Positions 33,291 to 46,113 are shown, numbered from the stretch's first letter. The stretch: DNA of 64,000 bases from Cephalopachus bancanus (GCA_027257055.1 JAPVLO010000054.1:1736001-1800000); one strand, 5' to 3'. Numbers and translations: made by a program. The notes: generated by a model from the letters alone, not told the origin.

Positions 33291-36200
33291 CATTATAACA
33301 CAGTTTATGCATAGTTGTATGATCTAATGATGTGCTTTATTTTCTACATGTTGCATTTTTCCAGTCTGAATAATTGTAACATTTCATCTTTACTACCTAA
33401 GGAAAGAAACATGACATTGAAGAAAGAAAGATAGGAGGTGTTTTTCAGTATCTGGGTTTTGAATCTCAGTTCCTTTGTTCTGAGAAATAAATTGTCTCCA
33501 AAAGACATGGGGCATCAAGTTTATACTTTAAAATATCGAAGTCATTTTTCCTAATATTTTTCCCAGTCCAAACCCTGTCTCAACCAGGCCAATTGAGACC
33601 AGTCAAAAGAAAAGCAAAAGTAAGATTTTTTTTCTCTCTCTATGAAGGGTCTCCTGCCCTTTCTCACCTTCAGGCTAGATAGAGAGAGGAAAGAAGAATG
33701 TTAGAGCCACTGGATTTACTTGTGGGCTCTGAAGTCAGGCATTTCTATAAGTCCTTTCTGGGTAAAGTCAGGGAGAAGACAAACAAGCCCCATAAGGTCC
33801 CTTTGAACTCTCTTTACCTTGGAGCTGTCCCATGTCTACATGCACCCAAGAGGAGTATGGAAATAGCTGAGAGAGCCCAGACCAGAGAACACTTACTGCA
33901 GAATAAGAAGTGCGTGGCCAATTTTCTTCTGAAATGAGGAAGAAGCAGTGGTGATCTGCTTAGATTAACAACTAGAGGTGGGATGAAAATTTCTCAGCCA
34001 ATATTGGTATAAATAAATGACTTGGGGACATTTATGTTCCCCCTTTCATTCTCACTCTCAAAATCTTGGCAATCAATTATCATCCTAGAATATAAACGCA
34101 ATATCTAGGGGAAAGTTTGGGTGAAGGAGGGGTGGCTTTATTTACTTGAGGAAACTCTAATTATAACAAGATTGTTTTAAACTGATCACGATTCTGCTAC
34201 TGATGTAGCATAGGTTTGAAGTAGAAATACAGTTACAAATATAGAAAATTCTATTTCTTGAACATTTTTGTTTATATACTAAATTTTGTAGTTATTACTC
34301 ATTCAACAGCAGAACTGCGAAAATAATGCCAATTAACTATTTTATTTATTTATTTATTTTACTTATTTTTCCCCAACAAAGTGTTTTCTAACCTGGAAGT
34401 TAAAAATAATCATTTAAAAAATAATTCTCATGTCCATTGATTTTTTAAAATATTTCCCCCTTAAAGTACTGGGAACCACCCTCTGATATTTTAATTGTTT
34501 GGTTATATGTTCAAATGGGCTTATATCATTTGCTAGAAATTTTTATTTGCTCCTTTAAGATTCAATTCTACTTGGTGTTCAATTTATGAATCTTTCTTTT
34601 TTTGTCAACTCATTTTATTTTTCTCACTTCCTCTAACCCTGTAGTCCTTAAACAGCATCACTAGAAGGAGACCTCCTTGTATGCTATTCCTCAGTTTGCC
34701 AGCAATAAAAAAGGATCTTTTAAATATACTTCCACAGAGGCCACATATGTACCATATATATTTCTTAATATAAATCATGAGGAGAGGGCCTCCAGCATCC
34801 TATGAGTAAAGTCTTGAACTTGGTATGCTAAAGTAGTTCGTCTTTGATCCAAGGAAACCCACAATTGAATTAGCAGAAATTATTTCTTTTTTGCTTTCTT
34901 CTCTTTCCCATGCCATTGGTAGATTTGTATCTCAGAAAACTGTATCCTTAGAGACATATGAGGAATCATTCTATTTGCAGTGTCTGCAGCTTCTCTGACT
35001 CAATAACTAACTATTAGTAAGGGAAAGTGACAAAACTAGACAGTTCAAGAGAATGAAACTTGTCATGGCCCTATGCAAACAGTTTGTCATTATGCCAGGG
35101 TGGAGAACAGAACAAAGTGGTCATTATAACCAAGTGATAAATTTGATTATGCTAAGGATCTCTCTCTACTACACTGACTTTTAGATTTAGATTTCGCTTG
35201 TTTGAGCTCTAGCCTTGAATAGACTGGAAGGGTAGTGTTATATGGAAAACATATAACCCTCCCAGCTGAAAATTTCATGTCTAAGTTGTAAGTTGACCCC
35301 TACTCTCTGCTGCTGTCAAGCTGCCAGAAAAAAAGGGACCAAGAAGTCATAAGCAAATGTGCCTAAAAATGTTGGGTTATAAATGACTGTCTTCTCAGTA
35401 TACTGCAAGCTCCATGTGAATATAAATTATACATAAGCATCTCCTGGGCAGCTCCCTCACCATCAACATTTTAATTTTATTTCTATAGTTTGGCTTCATC
35501 CTGTTTTCAGAAGGGTTTAAAGTGATTTCTAAAATAAATAAAACACTTTAAATTGATATAAACCAGAGATAGGTAGAAATGAACAAAAAGAAGTATTGGT
35601 ACATTAAATGAAGTTAGGAATGAGAACTAACTCAAAACTGTATATCAAATGGTATTTTAACAAGACACAACATTTGTTCTAAGTTTATAACAAGGCAATG
35701 GGAAAGGGATATCTGATCAGTCAAGGTTTCCATAAGTTCATAACAACTATTTAGAAGAAACAAAAGGAAAATCATCTCAAATATCCTCATGGTAAGAAAA
35801 AAAACAAAAACAAAAAACATAAAAACAAGCCCTTGGCACAGTGCTAGATAAATAGCAGGAACTTGAAATAAGCTTACTAGTTAATAGAACAATTGGATCC
35901 ATGACAATGAATCTTAAATTATGATATTTGAATCACCCATGTTTTTAAAGAAAAATCGGAAACAAAAATTAAAATGACTTTTGAAAGTCATTTTTTTGTT
36001 TATGTTGATTGAGGTTGACAGAGTCGGAGTTATTGACATAGATGTTTGAAGACTCTGGAAAGTGCAGTGAATCTCTGGTCTTAGGAGACCTCCTGTACCA
36101 CATATTGGAATTAACTAATGAGGAAATGTCTATGTGCTTTTATTTCTAGAGGATGAAATGAGTCATGTTCAATCTTAAATTCTGGGTGGAGAAATGAGGG

Positions 36201-38094
36201 AAAACATAAATAATGAGGGACATTCCTTTCCAACTTTCACAATTTGATACATGATTAATTTCTTTAGACTATGGCATGACTTTGCCATGTGAGTCTGCCC
36301 TGGAAATCTTTACCGTTCTACCAGAGAACTGATTTTAGACAGTGATAGGAACATTGCATTACCGGTTTTAGAAAAGTTGATGCAAATCTTTATACTGTTG
36401 AACTGTACGTGCATGAATAGACAGAATTAACTAAACTTTCCAATTTGTCAATTAAACTTGGTCTGATAACTCCTGTTTTATTGACTATTGACCAATAAAA
36501 AGTCATAGAACAATACACAAAAGGCCCATGACCCTTCCAGGAAGTAGAAGTTAATGCCGCTCCACTTTAGACAGGACAGACTTCATGACATAATTCCAAA
36601 AAATAGAGTGTGGAAAGGGGAAAATAAGGAAGCTGGCAAACACTGCCTTAACCAAGTGATGTGGGTTAACATCACCAATGATATCATGTAAATATCATGT
36701 ACCCTTTGATATAATGTGATGAGGACGTTTTAGCTATTCCACAAATCTGTAATTCCAGCCCAATTATGAGAAAAACATCAGACAAATCCAGACTGACAGA
36801 CATTTTACACAATAGCTGGGCAACACTTTTCAAGACTATCAAGGTAATGAAAAACAAGAAAAGAAAGAATTAGAAACTGTCACAGCCCAGTGGATATTAG
36901 GGAGATATGATAACTAAATACAATTTAATAACCTGAAGTGGATCCAGGAACAGAAGAAGAATGCTAGTTACAAACTTATCCAAATAATATCTAGAGTTTA
37001 GTTAGTAATAATGTATCAATATCAGTTTCTTTGTTTGATACGTGTACCATAGTAACAGGATATTAACTATGACAAAACTAGGTGAAATGTCTATAGATAC
37101 TCTATAGTACTTGTCTCTGAAACTTAAAATTAACCTAAAATTAAAAGCTTATATTAAAAAATATATTTGAGATATCTTTTATTAAATAGCCCTGTGTTCT
37201 ATTTACATTAGATAAAGAATAGCATCTTTAAATTTAAGATGAAAAACCAGGGGCAAGAAGAAAAGAAAATTTTATTTAAGCATAAATTAGCTAAAAAGTA
37301 AAACAAGGCATATAAATAATACCCCCCCCAATCTGAGCACATTGAATATTAAAAACTACTTGCTGTGCTTCTGTCTAAAGATGAAACTTTCCATACCCTT
37401 TTATAACTCCTCAGAGATGTGTATTCATTTACCTTATACTTCCTCCCTGTAACATGACCTTCTTCCTAATATTAAGCGCATAAACTTATCCCTATTATAC
37501 ATAGTCTCCTGAGATTTCCTTTAGTGAGTTCAAAAGAGATTTTCTGTTTTCAAACCCAAATTATTCTGAGGTATTTTTCTTCTTCTGGCATGTTTATCTT
37601 GTTTTAATCACCTTGCCTTTATCATGAAAAACAACAAATGGTGTCTGAGGTTCTGCTGTGTCAAACTAGTAAGCAATGTAAGGAAACTGGTGACCAGCTG
37701 TTTTCCATCTCTGCTATAGACAGAAAGAGCAGAGATACCAGTGCCCAACTGAAGGAACCGCATACACAGTTTGCTATGAAATCCTCCTTATAAAATCCAT
37801 TGCTGTCAGTGTAAACACCAAAGCAAAATCGATCCCACTATGTTTTCTAAGTATAGTTATGCACTTGAGACAAAGTTGACATAAATAGATGAGGTCTATT
37901 GCTTCGAATTGAAACAGAATGAAAGTTTGAGGCATTAAAAGAGGGAAACAGTCATGCAACATTTTCTATAAGAATATCTATCTAGATACAGGACATTAAT
38001 TTAATAAATTAACTTAAACTCTTCTGCAAAAAAAAAAAGATAAATGAGAACAGAAAGGAATTAAAAATCAATGTAATTAACTATTTTGTAGTAT
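33291..38094. other. Unassigned DNA
   Basis: About 4.8 kb without a confident element or exon. A TTTA repeat lies at about 34341-34360. Perfect small hairpin gttatatg/catataac near 35238-35258. Confidence 0.4.
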
Positions 38095-38185
38095 ATCTAA
38101 GTACCAGATTGTGCAGAGTGCTGCACTAGATTGCAGGGGGAAAAATAGAAGTACAAGACACATAAACCTAGTGGGAGAAATGACA
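38095..38185 (+). repeat. Possible ancient repeat fragment
   Basis: 'aagtaccagattgtgcagagtgctgcactagat...' has the 'gtgccaggcactgtgctagg' pattern of old mammalian repeats (MIR/L2-era). Too short and diverged to assign. Confidence 0.3.
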
Positions 38186-38877
38186 TAAATCTCTTATCAT
38201 GAGATTTAGGATAAATGTTAATTTCTATGATAACAAATACAATACTGTTTTATGAGAAGTTCATTGACCTGAGGGCACTACTAAGAAAATGTTTCTCTGG
38301 TTTTTTTTTTTTTTTAAGAGTTTTCCACAATATTTTAATAGCTCGAACTCCTGGTGAGAAGGGATCATCATCTACTCATTTCCAGCAGGGGGCAGAATTA
38401 CCATGGAGGAGGTCAATGTCATAAAAAATATGAGGAAACAAAAATCAAGCAGAAAATAAAAGACAGTTTGTATTTTTTGGACTCCTTCCAAGTGGAAAAA
38501 TATTTATCATTTTTTTAGAGCAACAAAAAGTTCTTCATGAAATATTTAGCTATTGCCACACCATCATTTACCAGCAGCAATTTCTTTCAGCTACTTAATA
38601 GGAAGACTGATTTTGTGCAATACTTTACCATATCAAATTCTTATTGTTCCTATGTGTCAACGAGAATAGCTGAACTATACAACTATTTCCATAAGAGATG
38701 GTTTGATGTGTTCTGAGCTTTTGTGCTTTGCTTTCTTATAGTGACAACAACTCAAACTTTGTTGAAAAGTCCCTATCTTTCTAATTAAGACTTCAATGAA
38801 TCAAATTAAATGTGCAATAGAAAGTTGCAGTCAGTGGTGTGCTGGTGAATGTTTAGCAATCAGGTCTCAAAAAAAAG

Positions 38878-38879
<2 letters not shown>
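38186..38879. other. Unassigned DNA
   Basis: No element recognised. Confidence 0.4.

Positions 38880-38926
<47 letters not shown>
38880..38926 (+). repeat. GT microsatellite
   Basis: Uninterrupted GT dinucleotides for about 47 bases; likely length-polymorphic and Z-DNA prone. Confidence 0.98.
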
Positions 38927-38928
<2 letters not shown>

Positions 38929-39270
38929 ATCAGCTTGCAATAACTTTGATGTTATAAAGGATGTGCATGCTTTTGTTGATTTTTTCCTAACTCTTGTGGC
39001 CACAGCCAGCCCATAGATGCAATTGACAAATACATGTGGTTCTGATGCAAATATTGGCTAATATTGTTCTTTACCTTTCTTTATTCACTGAGATAAAAGT
39101 GAAACAATAAACCCAATATCAGAACTTTACCCCTTCCTCAATGATGTGCTGTCTTTGCTGAGTCAGACAATGTTTTTTAAAATATTAGAAGATGATTTTC
39201 TCAAATTTTTTGTGCTGTGCAGAGTAGTGGCCACAGACATAACACATTTAGATTAAATGATGTTTAATTT
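38927..39270. other. Unassigned DNA
   Basis: No element recognised. Confidence 0.4.
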
Positions 39271-39354
39271 AGATCAAACTTAACTAAACTTAAACTTTTA
39301 AGCTTAACTAAATTTAAGCTAACTTAAACTTGACTAAATTTAAACTAAATTTAA
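39271..39354 (+). repeat. Degenerate minisatellite of aacttaactaaa-type units
   Basis: Repeated variants of taactaaacttaaac / gactaaatttaaac fill about 84 bases, in partial inverted phase around aagctt. Probable slippage-derived local repeat. Confidence 0.7.
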
Positions 39355-40938
39355 TCTACTGTATTAACATTTTTCTCCATCACTTTCTTAAATGTAAAGA
39401 CAAAAAAAAAAAATGAACCAAGCCCTGATTTATAGCATTTACCTGCCACATAGGTAGTAAACACTCTCACCTTGGTCCACTTCAAACTAATAATACAATA
39501 TCACTAAAGAATTTAGAAGACATGTTCAACAGCTCATGATTATATATCATTGCCACCATAATGAGACAACAGGGAAAGTAATATTAAAAGTATAGACCAT
39601 ACTAAAATGTATACGACAATTAGGATGTGCTGAGTATCAAGTTTGTTTTTTATATAATTTATTATATTAGATGAGCCAATTTCAGAATGCCACTAATTGC
39701 AAGAGACTTTGTGAACTCTTTGGACAAAGTTTTAACACAAAAAGAAATAAAATTAAAGCTAAAACCTCAGAAATAGAAATGGAGTTAGACCCTTTCTGCA
39801 TTTCGTTCCGTAAGGTTTACGAAAGCATTGAAAGAAATTCAATTCATCAAGTCAATATAGTCACTTTCTTGAAAATGTCAAATTATAGTACATTTGTGTT
39901 TCCCCAAGTAAGATATCTCATTCATATTCCTTTTGTGTTCCCCCCAAATAAAGTGATTTATAAGTAAATAAATGGTACCAAAGGAAATTTTACATTAATA
40001 TTTTCCAAAAATTATTTTTTTGGAAATATTTGTCATGATACTTCAAAATGTTCAGACATGTTCCCCAGCTGGGAGATGAAGATCATTCTAACCTTGTCTC
40101 AGCTTTGTTTTCCAACTGGATTCTGGTATAGTTACAGCATAGCTGTAGCACTGGTTGATGTCAGTTCTATAATCCTCAAAATATTTCTGAACAAGCTTGC
40201 TAATGTTCATTCCAATTGGGGAGATTTAGGTCACCTGTTCATCCCTGAAGCTAAGGATGAAGTTATCTTCTGTTTAAACATATAGACTCCATTGAGGAGA
40301 GGTAATGGATTCCAAGAATGAAATTCCAAAAACTGTTAGAAAATGTAAAGGCTGAAGACCAGATAAGGAACTAACAAATGCCCTTTATATCTTCTACTGC
40401 AAACTAATTAATGAGTACCAATTTTTAAAAACATCAGATTTAAAGTTTTTTCCTTTTTCAAATTCTGCCACAATTTGTCCCACTCTATCTACCCAACTAT
40501 ATTTCCCAACATCTTTCTGCTCTTGACAAGTCAGTCTCACTCTCCTAGGAATATATTAGGTTTATACCTGATTTTGTACTTCAAGTGTTCTCTACATGTG
40601 TAAAATTTTTTGCCACTTTTATCTTTTACACCATTATTTATTCATTAAGGCCCAATATAAAAACCTGCATTCCATTTTTCTTTCCATAAGTTAAATTCAA
40701 TTAAGCATTTGGCTACTAAGCAAATAACATGGGCAATAGTAGTAGATTATTTTAGGAGCATGGCGAATCTACACACAGATATTCATTAAGCAGCTAGAAA
40801 ATTGGAGGGCTAGAGTTAGAGTTTAAGACAGAAGATACAGACTTACCCACATAGAAACTGGAATAAAAAGATTGACTAAGCTAAGGCAAGACAATAGAGA
40901 AAAAAAGTGAAGAGAACTAAAGACAAAATAGGCATAAG
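39355..40938. other. Unassigned DNA
   Basis: Contains chance frames of 75-98 codons (39671-39967, 40058-40285) without domains or gene context. No confident element. Confidence 0.4.
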
Positions 40939-40950
40939 AAGTGAGTTATG

Positions 40951-41092
40951 ATAACACTATAAGAAAGGGGTTGGCAGTAGTGGGAAACTTCCAGGGGAGG
41001 GAGGAACACACCTCATCAACAAGGGTACCTGCATAATGAACATTTGTATGCTTAACCCTGCATTGTACCCCACATCTAAAAAAAAAAAAAAA
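40951..41092 (+). mobile_element. Short L1 insertion (3' end only)
   Basis: Sense L1 3' terminus ('ggggttggcagtagtgggaaac', 'acaagggtacctgcataatg') ending in a clean A-run. Flanked by aagtgagttatg (40939-40950) and aagtgagatatg (from 41093), a one-mismatch target-site duplication. Extreme 5' truncation, about 140 bp. Confidence 0.85.
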
Positions 41093-42192
41093 AAGTGAGA
41101 TATGGATCAAACCATGGTGATTGAGTAGTGCCAGAGAAGAACAAGAAAAATCTGTTCACATAAATCAAAAAAAGAAAATATCCAGAAAAAGTAGAATATT
41201 CAAAGATGTATAATATAGTGCAATTAAATATGTGAACTTTGGTTTACTAGTTCTTGCCATTGTCTGATTATAGTGTCTATTTCTCTTAGTTTCAATTTTG
41301 ATGAAATAGAATGTGATTTGTTACTGATCTAACATTGGATTAGACCTTCCCCAGTCTCATTAACCTTGCACAGAGGAAAATGGATCTTGTGCTATAAACA
41401 TGGTGATCTTTTCTCTGCCACAGTGCACATGTCAGTTTCTAAAGATAAGAGCTTGAAAGAGAAATGTGCCCCAAAATATATCTTCTTCAGCAATTAATTC
41501 CATTACCCAGAAATTCCAGTTGACACCCATACCACACCTAAATCTATCATTAAAAAGACAAAGAAGGGTCTTAGTTGGACTTCAGTATAAGTTCAATTTA
41601 GTGATGGTGCTTTCTCCAATCTTTGGTATAATTTAGCATGCTCTATGATTTCAGTTGTCAGGCATATTAATTTTTAATTACCACCACCTCGCTTTAGATC
41701 AAATAAAAATTTTTTTCTTAGAGAAAAAAAAAAAACCCACCAGACCCTAAATCAACTCATTCCCCTAGCCTTGTCTAAAATAAGGAGAGAAAACATCTAG
41801 CCGTAAAAAATGTTGCTTTTTTTCTTTCTACCCTGTGAGTCACAGAGCTTGATGCTATAAAATAGGCAGTTTCTCATCAGTAGACTGAATTATATTACAT
41901 AATCACAGAGCAATTTATTTCATATTATTGATTTAAATTTTTGTTTTGTGAAATATCTTTCTCACAGCATGATGCCAGCCTGTACATTTTAAGGATATTG
42001 AAGCATATCTGCTTAATTCTTGATTTACCAGGGATACTTTCACCTTAAGTGAAGTTAACAAACATATACATTCTTACATAATTGAAAATACAATGAATTT
42101 AGGATGTATAAAATATGGAGACATGATTTTAAATTTGGAAAATGTGGAATATCTATTCAATTCTCAACAAAAAGATTTTGGGTACATTTTAC
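41093..42192. other. Unassigned DNA
   Basis: No confident element; A-run near 41725-41734. Confidence 0.4.
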
Positions 42193-42460
42193 TCTTCAAT
42201 TTTAAAAATTTACTTCAAATGTGTTTGTTTTTTATACCTTCCCTACTTTTAAGGTATTTTGAAATCATATACAATAAAATACTTTAAAATACCTTATAAT
42301 AATTTAAACCAAAATCCAATACATTTTTCTTCAATCAATCCTTTTTAGTCAAATGTGTTTGTCTTTTCATACCTTTCCTACTTTAAAGGTACTTTGAAAT
42401 CATATACAATAAAATACTTTAAAACACCTTATAGTAATTTAGATAGGAATTCAAAACATC
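42193..42460 (+). repeat. 134-bp tandem duplication
   Basis: Copy 1 about 42193-42326 and copy 2 about 42327-42460. Both contain tcttcaat, tcaaatgtgtttg and gaaatcatatacaataaaat at an offset of 134-135. The copies differ at scattered sites and small gaps, so the event is not recent. Confidence 0.9.
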
Positions 42461-42851
42461 TAAAATCCAATTAAACAACTTAATTTAATTCACTGAATAT
42501 TTATTGAGCACCTGTGATACATGTAAGACAGTATCAGTTGCTATTGCAAGGACTTAACTGATCACTGAATTAATGGACCAAAAAAGTGTACAGAAGATAG
42601 GTGTTTTAAGCAAAGCTGAGCCCATACACAACACACAGCAATGTTGGAATTGTTTGAAAGCCTGGCTGTAAAGGAATAAATAATACTAATGCGGAGAACG
42701 CACAAAGTATAAAAAGTACTCTAGGATGTTTACAAAGAAGAATGGTAGATTGAGAAAGCAGGATTGAGAGTTTTATTTAGGACGGAGTTGATAGAGTTGG
42801 GGTATCTAAAAGTCATCAAGAGAACAACGGCTACTGCATTGAGATCAGTAT
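42461..42851. other. Unassigned DNA, possible ancient repeat at left
   Basis: 'ttcactgaatatttattgagcacctgtgatac' near 42488-42519 resembles an old MIR/L2-era repeat head. The rest is unassigned. Confidence 0.35.
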
Positions 42852-42879
42852 CTCAGAATATTGAGACCAATATTCTGAG
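42852..42879. repeat. Perfect 12-bp hairpin
   Basis: ctcagaatattg (42852-42863) and caatattctgag (42868-42879) pair exactly around the 4-nt loop agac. Confidence 0.92.
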
Positions 42880-43639
42880 GAGGAGGTTTGCCTTGCCAAA
42901 GCACTGAGGGTATTTTTTTCTCAGAGACAAAAGCAAAGAGAATAAGATATAATAACATTAATAATGTGAGAGGATGCAGATGTTGACATGTGATATCAGA
43001 GGAAGGCAGCTATGCCCCTGGGAATCTCAGGGCTTGACTGATAACTTTAGAAGAAGCAAACACTAAACTGATTATGGTGTTCCATTCCTATGTATAAATC
43101 AAAATAATGTTAAAAACAAATTATTTCTAATGAAGTTGAACAAAATTCTGATAATTCACATGACGAATAGTTTTGGTGCCTTATTTGGAAATATCAAATT
43201 ATTTTACCAAAAATGATGCTTAGTTCCTCTATTTTGTTGGTGTGGCAAATTCATGTTTAATTTCTCTGTTAGGTTTCCAGCAATGGGGTTGCGGGCTGGT
43301 TGCTTAGACCATGTATAAAGGATGGTATCACCTGAGTGAGTGAGTGGATAAAGTGATGGGTCTAGTCCTTAATTTTATTTAGTCATTTGATTAGTCACTC
43401 AGAGTTGCATCAAACTAACCAAACTCACACGATTCTGCTATATAAATGAAAAAGCAAATGAATTAATAAAGTGAGAAATGTTACAGGATACCAAGATATT
43501 CTCATTTTTAACCCACCTTCTCCTTGTGCTATTTGATTCACAACAGAGATGTCCTTTTCTAGTGCATAATATGTTTATGTCTGTATTTTTGTCTTATCAG
43601 GCAAATGCTGAAAAATGTACAAATAAACACTGACTCAGA
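42880..43639. other. Unassigned DNA
   Basis: No element recognised. Confidence 0.4.
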
Positions 43640-43870
43640 GTATTCATTCCTTCACTAACCATTCAGATACCAGGAACTATATCAGACACTAGGTATGCAC
43701 TGAATAATAATGGAAGTCAACGATCAACTTCATGGGTCTTAGCACCTAGAAGAGGAAATAAACAATAAAACAATTATCATAAAAATAGTGTTTTATGAAA
43801 GAATATAGAGGAATTTATTCAGTGGGTCTAACCAGTGGAGGCCTTTCTGAAAAAAGAGCATTTTAACTAA
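43640..43870 (+). repeat. Probable ancient interspersed repeat
   Basis: 'tattcattccttcactaaccattcagataccaggaac' then 'ataaacaataaaac' and 'ggaggcctttctga' follow the order of a widespread old mammalian repeat. The family name was not assigned. Confidence 0.35.
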
Positions 43871-43933
43871 CATTTTGTTAAACAGTATAGTCTTTAGGCA
43901 AATGCTCCCCAGTTCATATGCTACTTATAAGAA

Positions 43934-43987
43934 AAACATGCATTTAATGACTGTAAATTTGAAACATGCATTTAATGACTAAATTTG
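43934..43987 (+). repeat. 28/26-bp tandem duplication
   Basis: aaacatgcatttaatgact...aaatttg occurs twice (43934-43961, 43962-43987); the second copy lacks gt. Confidence 0.95.
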
Positions 43988-44019
43988 AATGTATACCTGG
44001 TATTAAAAATGGTGCCTTG

Positions 44020-44240
44020 TATTCATGAAGAGTGTGTGCTCTGGGTTAAAACACTTGAATGGCAACACTTGCTGGCTGTGGGGCCTTGGACAAGTGACTC
44101 ACCTTCTACTAATCTCTTCATTTTGAAATGTGGACATAATATGTGCCTTGTAAATTACTGTCAAATGACTTGGGGGAAGCAAGTAGCACAAAGCCTAGAT
44201 AATTGGTAAGTGTTCAATACTGATGATTGTTGTTGTCACA
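44020..44240 (+). mobile_element. MIR SINE
   Basis: Sense MIR: 'ctggctgtggggccttggacaagtgactcacc', 'aaatgtggacataatatgtgcc', and a 'gtaagtgttcaatactgatgattgttgtt' end. Confidence 0.85.
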
Positions 44241-44494
44241 TTACAATTAACATTAGGTTTCTCCTCAGGAAGTGCTTAAGAAATCTTGCAAATTTTATTC
44301 ACATGAAGTTTCCCTTTTTTGTAATATTTATGGAGAGTTCTCTTGTTTGTTGACATATTATTTCTTGAATTACATTAGTATCAGATCAAGTTACAGACTT
44401 TAGCTCTGAGGCATTCTGTATTTTAAGTTAACTTCTTCAGACATCTGACAGGTGTGTTGTTATTTTGTGAGTTTCATTGCCATATGAAGAGGAA

Positions 44495-44784
44495 GTATTA
44501 TACTAGAGCCTAAGAACATTGAGTCTGAACCCTACTACCTGGGTGAAAATCCCGACTTTACCAATTACTGGTTAAATGACCTTGAAGAAAAAAAAACTCT
44601 CTGTGGTTCAATATCATAACATATAAGTGAAAATAATAATAGTAGTATCTCCCTCATTGTTTAAGTAATAAGTGAGTTAATTATGTAGAATACTTACCTT
44701 ACCTGGCACTTAAATACTACTATATATATTAGCTATTATTACATTTTCATTTAATTCTTCCAACAACTATATGCATTAAATGTG
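44495..44784 (+). mobile_element. MIR SINE
   Basis: 'aaaatcccgactttaccaattactggttaaatgacctt' near 44547-44584, 'gaaaataataatagtagtatctccctca' and 'cctggcacttaaatact...gctattatta' are MIR head, core and tail. Followed directly by another MIR-like piece that an L2-like fragment interrupts. Confidence 0.85.
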
Positions 44785-44905
44785 AATATTTAATTAAATT
44801 GTGAGATCCATAGAGACAGGCACTTTTAGATCTTTCTCATTAATCTCTGCTCAGTACTTAAGACAGTATATATTTTTAAAAATTTGTTCCATGAATGAAT
44901 GGATG
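44785..44905 (+). mobile_element. L2-like 3' fragment
   Basis: 'tgtgagatccatagagacaggcac', 'ctctgctcagtacttaagacagtat' and 'aaaatttgttccatgaatgaatgga' match the 3' end pattern of L2 in order. Ancient. Confidence 0.55.
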
Positions 44906-45050
44906 ATGAATAAATCCCCACGGTACAGATAACAAAATTAAAGTTGAAAGTGTTTTAATAATTTGTCCAATACATAACTAGCATGTAACAGGGTCAAGAT
45001 TTGGGTCTATGTCTGTCTATCAAATACATATGTTTAACCACAAAACTTTG
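44906..45050 (+). mobile_element. MIR-like 3' half
   Basis: 'ggtacagataacaaaattaaagttgaaag' through 'taatttgtccaatacataactagcatgtaacagggtcaagattt' is the back half of a MIR, probably the continuation of a copy split by the L2-like piece. Confidence 0.55.
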
Positions 45051-45184
45051 TGGTGGAAACATTTATTAAAGCCTTAATCTTTTTGTAGTAGTGCTCAGTT
45101 CAGGAAGAAAAACAAAAAAGCAGATAATAGAAATTCAGGGCTTAGAACTGATAAGGTAAGACAGAGGAATAAAAGGGGTCCCAA
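45051..45184. other. Spacer
   Basis: Unassigned. Confidence 0.4.
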
Positions 45185-45318
45185 ATGTGGTTTGTGGAGC
45201 ACCTACATTTTACACCAAAGGATATACCAAATTGGTTCTATTATGATGGGATTCTGGAATCTGTATTCCTAGTAAATACCTTGTGATTCTGTGCTCATCA
45301 ATATTTGAGAAGTCCTGG
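45185..45318. mobile_element. MER20/MER5-like non-autonomous hAT element
   Basis: 'caaatgtggtttgtggagcacc', 'gggattctggaatctgtattcc' and 'gtgattctgtgctcatcaatatttgagaag' follow the pattern of short hAT-Charlie elements in order. Ends are approximate. Confidence 0.5.
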
Positions 45319-46113
45319 TGAGAAAGGAGACAGCTCAGAAACCTAATAGGTGGACAGTTAGGATGGGCCCCAGTAATATCCTTTGGCAAGTCCCTCAGAC
45401 TACAGCTCACTTCCCCGGAATTCAAAAACACACCACCATACCTCCAACGGATTGGTGCTAAATTAGTATTAACCAATCAACTCAGCTGGTGCCAACCAAT
45501 CAGCACACTGCTATTGCTAGCCAATCAGCAAGCTTCTAGGTCTACATAAAGCCGTGGTTTTAGCCCAGGCGGTCAACCCTCTTTCCGGCCCCCTCCCGCT
45601 GTGTCTTGTTAATAAACTCCTGTTTCCTCACCTTCCAGTTGTCCTTAGCCCTCATTCTTCTTGGGCATTGAGACAAGAACCCAGACCCAAAGAATTGCTG
45701 AAGATTGTTGGATCTGAAGACCCCTGGATTTGAAGACCGTCAGACTTGAAAAGCTGCACTTTGGAGTTGAAAGTGAAACAGAGGCCAGAGCTGTTAGCGG
45801 AGTGGAACTGAAAGTGAAACTGAACACAAAGCGAAACCAAGGAGTAGACAGAACTGTAACACTTCTGGGACCTGACTTGCCAGCTGATTGAGCCCAGCAC
45901 TTCTCAGAGCCTGGTCTGCTGGCCCATCAGGCCAACGGAGCTGCAACACCCTCAAAGGGCATGGTGTATGCTGGCATCCCTGAGCTCTTGGGGGCTGTCG
46001 TGGTCCCATCTCGATGTCATCACTTCCCAGCCACAGTATGGATTCCAGGCTGTGGGATCACTTGCGGGAACTGCAAAGCCCAGGTTGCAAGCAGACTGGA
46101 TAACCGTATCGTT
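45319..46113 (+). mobile_element. Solo LTR-like endogenous retroviral element
   Basis: A GC-richer block with a pol II promoter layout. CCAATCA occurs at about 45472, 45495 and 45520 with an inverted ATTGG at 45451; an acataaa TATA-like box follows at about 45544 and an AATAAA at 45611-45616. The spacing fits the U3-R-U5 of a gammaretrovirus-like (ERV1) LTR. No gag, pol or env coding is present, so it is probably a solo LTR. Boundaries are approximate and no target-site duplication was found. Confidence 0.55.

Noticed and set aside
44690..44712. U1-like splice-site complement near aatacttacctt
   Set aside because: Falls in a MIR tail and is not followed by U1 sequence.
45319..46113. Intact endogenous provirus
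   Set aside because: No gag, pol or env coding traces near either LTR-like element; only solo LTR-type sequence.
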